This document shows positions 59,933-64,000 of a stretch of DNA of 64,000 nucleotides, piece by piece. The notes beneath the pieces were generated by a model that did no database searches, was not told the DNA's origin, and was given only the letters and a program-made list of their open reading frames with translations. The position numbers and the translations under genes were made by a program. How positions within the stretch are numbered: the stretch's first letter is position 1; the number at the start of each line of letters is the position of its first letter. The stretch comes from Rotaria socialis (Eukaryota > Rotifera > Eurotatoria > Philodinida > Philodinidae): assembly GCA_905331475.1 (NCBI GenBank), contig CAJNYU010004017.1:56999-120998 (forward strand), read 5' to 3'.

Positions 59933-61178
59933 GGAATACTATTTTCCTGTTTATCTGATTGAATCTAGTCATCGAAGAAATATCATCGTTATTTTTTAGC
60001 AATACTTTAATGTATATATATATTATTGAGTTCTGTATCTCTCTTTTTTTTCGTATAATTTTATTTGGATTTCTTTTTCTGACTTTGATTATTGTGTTAG
60101 CACGACTTCAACAATGTGCTTCAAATATAATATTAGAAAAGAGAAAAAAAGAACATTCTACGAGTTCCTGCATTGCTAATGAATTGATTTTTTTTCTCAT
60201 TGATCAATACAAGAAATATTTCTAAAAAGAAACTAATGATTTACATAATGTAATATTTTTCAGCATATTTTAAATAGAGTATTTGCGTTAATTAATATGA
60301 AAATAATTCTATCGGTAGCCAACTTAAATGGGTTTAAAGAGACAGCGAAATACATTAAAATGAGCATAACAAGGCTTTAGTATCTTCTAGTTGTTTGTTG
60401 AATTGTTCTCTTGGATAAAGCTGATGTAATTTGCTAAAATCTTTTATAGTTGTTCTGTGGATTAATATTAAAGCTACACAAATAAAGTCTATTTGAATAA
60501 TCGAATAAGAAAAAAGTGCGTTTGCAAAAAGTATAATGTGAAAAGGACCCAAAACAAAAAGATCAGAAAAAAGATTTCGTTTAAACTATGTGCTTGATCT
60601 TGCATTCAGATATCACTAAGAAAGAATAATAAAACAATTAAAAAAACTTCATTTATATAAATATAGATGTGTTTCTATTGAATCTATTAATAATCGTAAC
60701 TATCAAAAACGTAAGTGCTTTGTTATTATTTAATTATGATCGAATGATCGATGTTTTCTTTTGGCTACGCATCATGCGTCATATTCGAAAAATAAACTAT
60801 GAAATCTATTGAACTGGAATATGAGAAGTTTGTTTCGAATGTCTAAAATCATTTCTGATTATGACTGGCCGGACAGCCTTGGAGTAATGAAATTAGAAGA
60901 AAGAAAATGACTAGGGATTCTCTTATTTATTTTTTTCTCTACAAGCTGCTTATTGATAAGAGAATCTAAATTTAAAATAAAATTTTGAGCAACCTCAGCA
61001 ATAATACGAAGAAAAAAAGGAAAGACGAACGAACGAACGAAAGAAAGAGAAGATTAGATTTCATCTTGTTTGTTTTTCTCCGTCTCTCTCGCGCGACAAA
61101 ATTGAAATATATTCCACTACAATCGAGCTTTATTTGGATCATTAGAAAAAGAAAAGAAATTTTTATTGACGAATAGAT
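59933..61178. other. Intergenic, no gene seen
   Basis: AT-rich. A minus-strand segment at 60360-60460 has an exon-like end (CCACAG acceptor and about 33 open codons to a stop), but no partner exon. The right end holds the promoter of the gene at 61179. Confidence 0.4.
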
Positions 61179-61997
61179 ATGTCAAAGAAAGAGGTAGATA
61201 CAGGTCGTTCTATTCATCGAGTTGATTTATCATTGCCAGTTGTTCAAACGGATTCATACGAAATTTTTTATACTATACCTCCTCAACAAACTTCACGTAC
61301 AACATTACCTCGTAAGCCACTTGTTGATAATCATAGAAAAGCATTAGATCAAACATCGAGACTTCGAACATCGGCTCGTCTGAAACAACTGATGGGTCCT
61401 GTATTTGTTAAAGTATTTGTTGATACAAATACAATGACAGCTGAATCAATATCGACTATGGGTGATAGTACATCAAATCCATTGATGAATTCAAGTTATT
61501 CGAATCGAGCACCAAAAGGTTTACCGATGATACATAAAGTTCAAAAACAAAAAAATACGAAAGATGATTGTAATCGATCACGATCATCATCCGATGATAG
61601 ACTTCTTTATGAATCATTTGGTTCATTCGATACTGCTTGTAATGTACATAAAGCACAAAGTAATAATATGTGGCAAAATATTCACCATCCACAACTATCA
61701 TCAACAAAGGCTTTACATTTAAGAACCAATTCAAAACGTTCACTAGCTTCAAATGAGACACAACTCAAAACAACAAATACAAAATCATTCGAAAATTTAT
61801 CACACGAATCGGCTGCATCAACTAATGAACAATTATATGAAAAAATTGAACAATTCACAAAAACTTATTTTCCAATAATACAAAAAATTCGTCACAGTTG
61901 TCAATGTCCAGAATCAACGAATAATCGAAACAATTTAAATCGTGAACGAAGCCGAAATTTTATGCCGATTCTATCAAGAACACGTGTTGTTCGATAG
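61179..61997 (+). CDS. Hypothetical protein, single exon
   Basis: A 272-codon frame from ATG 61179 to a stop at 61997, with coding-like codon choice and no interruption. The protein is hydrophilic and basic, with no signal peptide or membrane helix. Recognisable features are only an N-terminal segment VDLSLPVVQTDSYEIFYTIP, a stretch RLRTSARLKQLMGPVFVKVF, Ser-rich disorder in the middle, and a C-terminal segment KIEQFTKTYFPIIQKIRHSC then QCPES. I do not recognise a family. It could be a rotifer-specific regulatory or cytoskeletal protein; no function is proposed. Confidence 0.65.
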   Translation: MSKKEVDTGRSIHRVDLSLPVVQTDSYEIFYTIPPQQTSRTTLPRKPLVDNHRKALDQTSRLRTSARLKQLMGPVFVKVFVDTNTMTAESISTMGDSTSNPLMNSSYSNRAPKGLPMIHKVQKQKNTKDDCNRSRSSSDDRLLYESFGSFDTACNVHKAQSNNMWQNIHHPQLSSTKALHLRTNSKRSLASNETQLKTTNTKSFENLSHESAASTNEQLYEKIEQFTKTYFPIIQKIRHSCQCPESTNNRNNLNRERSRNFMPILSRTRVVR

Positions 61998-62280
61998 AGA
62001 TAAAACAAGAATTTTGTTATTCTTCGTGTATGATAACTTTCGAAATCCATATTTTTGCAAATATTCTTATATAAATACTGAAGTACATGACCTCAGTTAA
62101 CTTTAATAAATTTTTTTTAAATATTCCGCAAAAAAATGAGTTTTTATTGTGTGGGTGTGATTTTTCTATATACAGGATATTGGGTGTGGGCGTAGTTGGG
62201 TGTGGATAGCGATGCTTTTTTCTAAACCCACATCCACACCCTGGTGTCAATGGTCGATATTGAAAGCTCTACAAACTAGC
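61998..62280. other. 3' flank with telomere-like tract
   Basis: Contains the 3' end of the preceding gene and the TGTGGG-like segments described separately. Confidence 0.5.
62146..62242. repeat. Telomere-like TGTGGG segments, first cluster
   Basis: TGTGTGGGTGTG, GGGTGTGGGCG and GGGTGTGGA on the plus strand are followed by the complementary CCCACATCCACACCC, making a loose inverted structure. Bdelloid telomeres are reported as (TGTGGG)n, so the likeness may be meaningful, but the copies are short and imperfect. Confidence 0.45.
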
Positions 62281-63810
62281 ACCCAGGTCGTTCCTGCCCG
62301 GCCGTAAACGGCCGTACACCAATCATTTACGTTGAAAAACGGCATTCGTTTACAGTGGCCGTTTACGGCAGTCATATACGAAGTTTTACGGTGTATTACG
62401 ATAATCGTAAACAATGACCGTAAACGTTCGCCTTTTACGACTACCGTGAAAATACGGTGACTGTAAACGACATTCAGAATATGCGATAACAAGGGGAAAC
62501 AAACTGATTTCAATAGGCGAAATCAATCGAAATCGCATGAAATCCAACGAAATCATTGAAATCATTGAAATCATGGAAATCATTGGAAATCATCAGAAAT
62601 CAAAACGGATCATTTGAAATCGCTAAAAATCATTCGAAATCATTTCAAACGATCTGAAATGTTTCAAGTAAATTAGCCCGATTTCACATGATTTCTTTGA
62701 TTTCTTAAATTTTCTATCGATTACCACAAAATTCGGATGATTTTTGATCATTTCTAATTATTTCTACTGATTTCTCATGATTTCTACTGATTTTGATAAC
62801 TTTTTGGCGCCATTGAAAATCTTCAGGGTGTGGATCTGGGTGGATCTGGGTAAAACCGCTATTTTCCGGTAATCCACGTTCGGACTCCCACACCCACACC
62901 CCACACCCTCAAGATTTATTTTCGTTTTTAGTTATTCAATTCAGGGTTAGATTTAAAATCCGAAATCTGAAATCAGATTTATCTTCGATTGCGTGTCGCG
63001 CAATCATTCACCTTTTTGTTTCGCTCGAGAACTTCTACATAGAGGCAGATTTTCCTTCGCTTTTAGCTCTTGAGTTGTGGGATAGATTTAAAAGCCGAAA
63101 TCAGATTTATCTTTGAGTTCTTGTCGTCGAATCTTCGTTTGACCACTTTCCCGATTCAAGTCAAGTAACATGTCCACGATTCAGTTTGTTTTCCGGTTTT
63201 CCCCTAAATCCCTGTTTATGTTCCTGCGAATTCCTACTCTCTCAGAAACCACTTGAATTTCAAGTCGAAAGGTAATGTCTTTTTGACCCAGAAATCTAAT
63301 CTTTCTCAAATCCAAGTGGAATCGTTTTGAGATCTTTTTGAAATCTTATTGAAATCTAAATGAAATCCATTTCAAATCGAAATAAAATCTTTTTGAAATC
63401 CAAATGAAATCGTTTTGAAATCCGAATGAAATCTGTTTGATTTGCAGGTGAAGTCATCGAGAATAACGAATGGAAAACGGCCGTTTACTTTGATGTACGG
63501 TAGTCTTGGTGGTCGTAAACGGCTGTGTATGTTAAAATACGGCGATTCTCGTTGTCGTAAACTGTCGTTTCGTTGAAAATACGACCGTGTCACGGCACTG
63601 CTTTTAACGTTTACGGTAGATGGGTTTCACCGTTTACGGTAGTTGAGTTTCACCGTTTACGTCACGGTGGGTTACGGCCGTAATACGGGGCATACCAAAC
63701 GGGTTATTTACGGCCCGTATACGGTCGTAACTCTGACGGTTACGGCCGCTTGCGGTATCGTGCACGGCTGCTTGCGGCCGTTTACGTCCACTGTAATGTT
63801 CGTCCTGGGT
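62281..63810. mobile_element. 1.5-kb repeat element with mirrored motif blocks
   Basis: The ends ACCCAGGTCGTTC and GTTCGTCCTGGGT are inverted repeats at 10 of 13 positions. Inside, blocks are arranged symmetrically: 62300-62480 rich in CGTAAAC/GTTTACG and CGGCCG, 62515-62800 rich in GAAATCATT then ATGATTTC, a centre with telomere-like tracts, 63270-63440 rich in GAAATC, and 63465-63800 again CGTAAAC/CGGCC. No clear target duplication and no coding capacity. Probably a non-autonomous DNA element with long degenerate subterminal repeats. Confidence 0.55.
62825..62910. repeat. Telomere-like TGTGGG segments, second cluster
   Basis: GGGTGTGGATCTGGGTGG at the left and, at 62887-62910, the complement of GAGGGTGTGGGGTGTGGGTG and onward at the right, about three TGTGGG-like units. 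With the first cluster this frames the left half of the repeat element. Confidence 0.5.
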
Positions 63811-64000
63811 TAATTAAAACAGAAATTTACAATGAAGTGGTAGAAATTCTGTAGGATGTCGAAATAAAACACGAGGCGTAGCTCGAATTCTGGGCAAAGA
63901 AGCACTTCGTTTTGGTCAAAATAGGTGAACAAGATATTTTGTACGCATCGAAACAAAAATTACCAGTTGTGACATTTGAAAATTTATTTAAAAAAATCGA
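63811..64000. other. Window end, no gene seen
   Basis: 190 bp to the right of the repeat element. A short open segment runs off the window edge; nothing can be concluded. Confidence 0.4.

Noticed and set aside
1-64000. CRISPR array, operon or prokaryotic contamination
   Set aside because: No direct repeats with spacers, and spliceosomal introns occur throughout; the window is animal nuclear DNA.

Overview
This is eukaryotic, AT-rich animal DNA with short introns (mostly about 45-80 bp, a few near 1 kb) and genes on both strands. The gene set points to a bdelloid rotifer, Rotaria-like by my judgement: arginine ADP-ribosyltransferases with TPR or LRR tails, B-box/NHL and membrane-anchored NHL proteins, ribonuclease-inhibitor-type LRR arrays, a VIT/VWA protein, an arylsulfatase relic, and many small non-autonomous DNA transposons. 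The species call is an inference from these families, not from a marker gene.

Layout. 1-8.9 kb is a repeat-rich stretch with no intact gene: a 136-bp element with 33-bp inverted ends, a 3.1-kb hAT-like element, an inverted pair of LTR-like arms and a GC-rich CCGGAA-motif block. 8.9-15 kb holds a dead rhodopsin-like GPCR, an eight-exon gene for a secreted acetylcholine-binding-protein-like receptor domain without membrane segments, and an arylsulfatase broken by stops and by a hAT-like insertion with a perfect 8-bp target duplication. 19.5-36 kb holds an ADP-ribosyltransferase/TPR gene, a leucine-rich-repeat membrane protein, an ANKS1-like PTB-domain gene with an AT-rich transposon in its PTB intron, and an orphan type I membrane protein. 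38-44 kb holds two NHL beta-propeller genes, one cytosolic with a B-box and one with a membrane anchor and threonine-rich stalk.

44.6-52.2 kb is the most unusual block. An ADP-ribosyltransferase exon is followed by about twenty LRR exons, most of them exactly 84 bp (28 residues). Next to it is a VIT/VWA protein carrying RNA polymerase II CTD-like YSPTSPS heptads. 52.5-62 kb holds an intronless divergent phosphatidylinositol-phosphate kinase, an ASXL (Additional sex combs-like) homologue ending in its PHD finger, and a short unknown gene. The window ends in a 1.5-kb repeat element built of mirrored degenerate motif blocks around telomere-like TGTGGG tracts.

The ART, LRR, NHL and VIT/VWA genes belong to families that are expanded in bdelloids and used elsewhere for sensing or protein modification. 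There are no operons, and no shared pathway can be shown from sequence alone. Exon borders were set by hand from GT/AG signals, reading-frame continuity and family alignment. Summed exon lengths are divisible by three in every model given.
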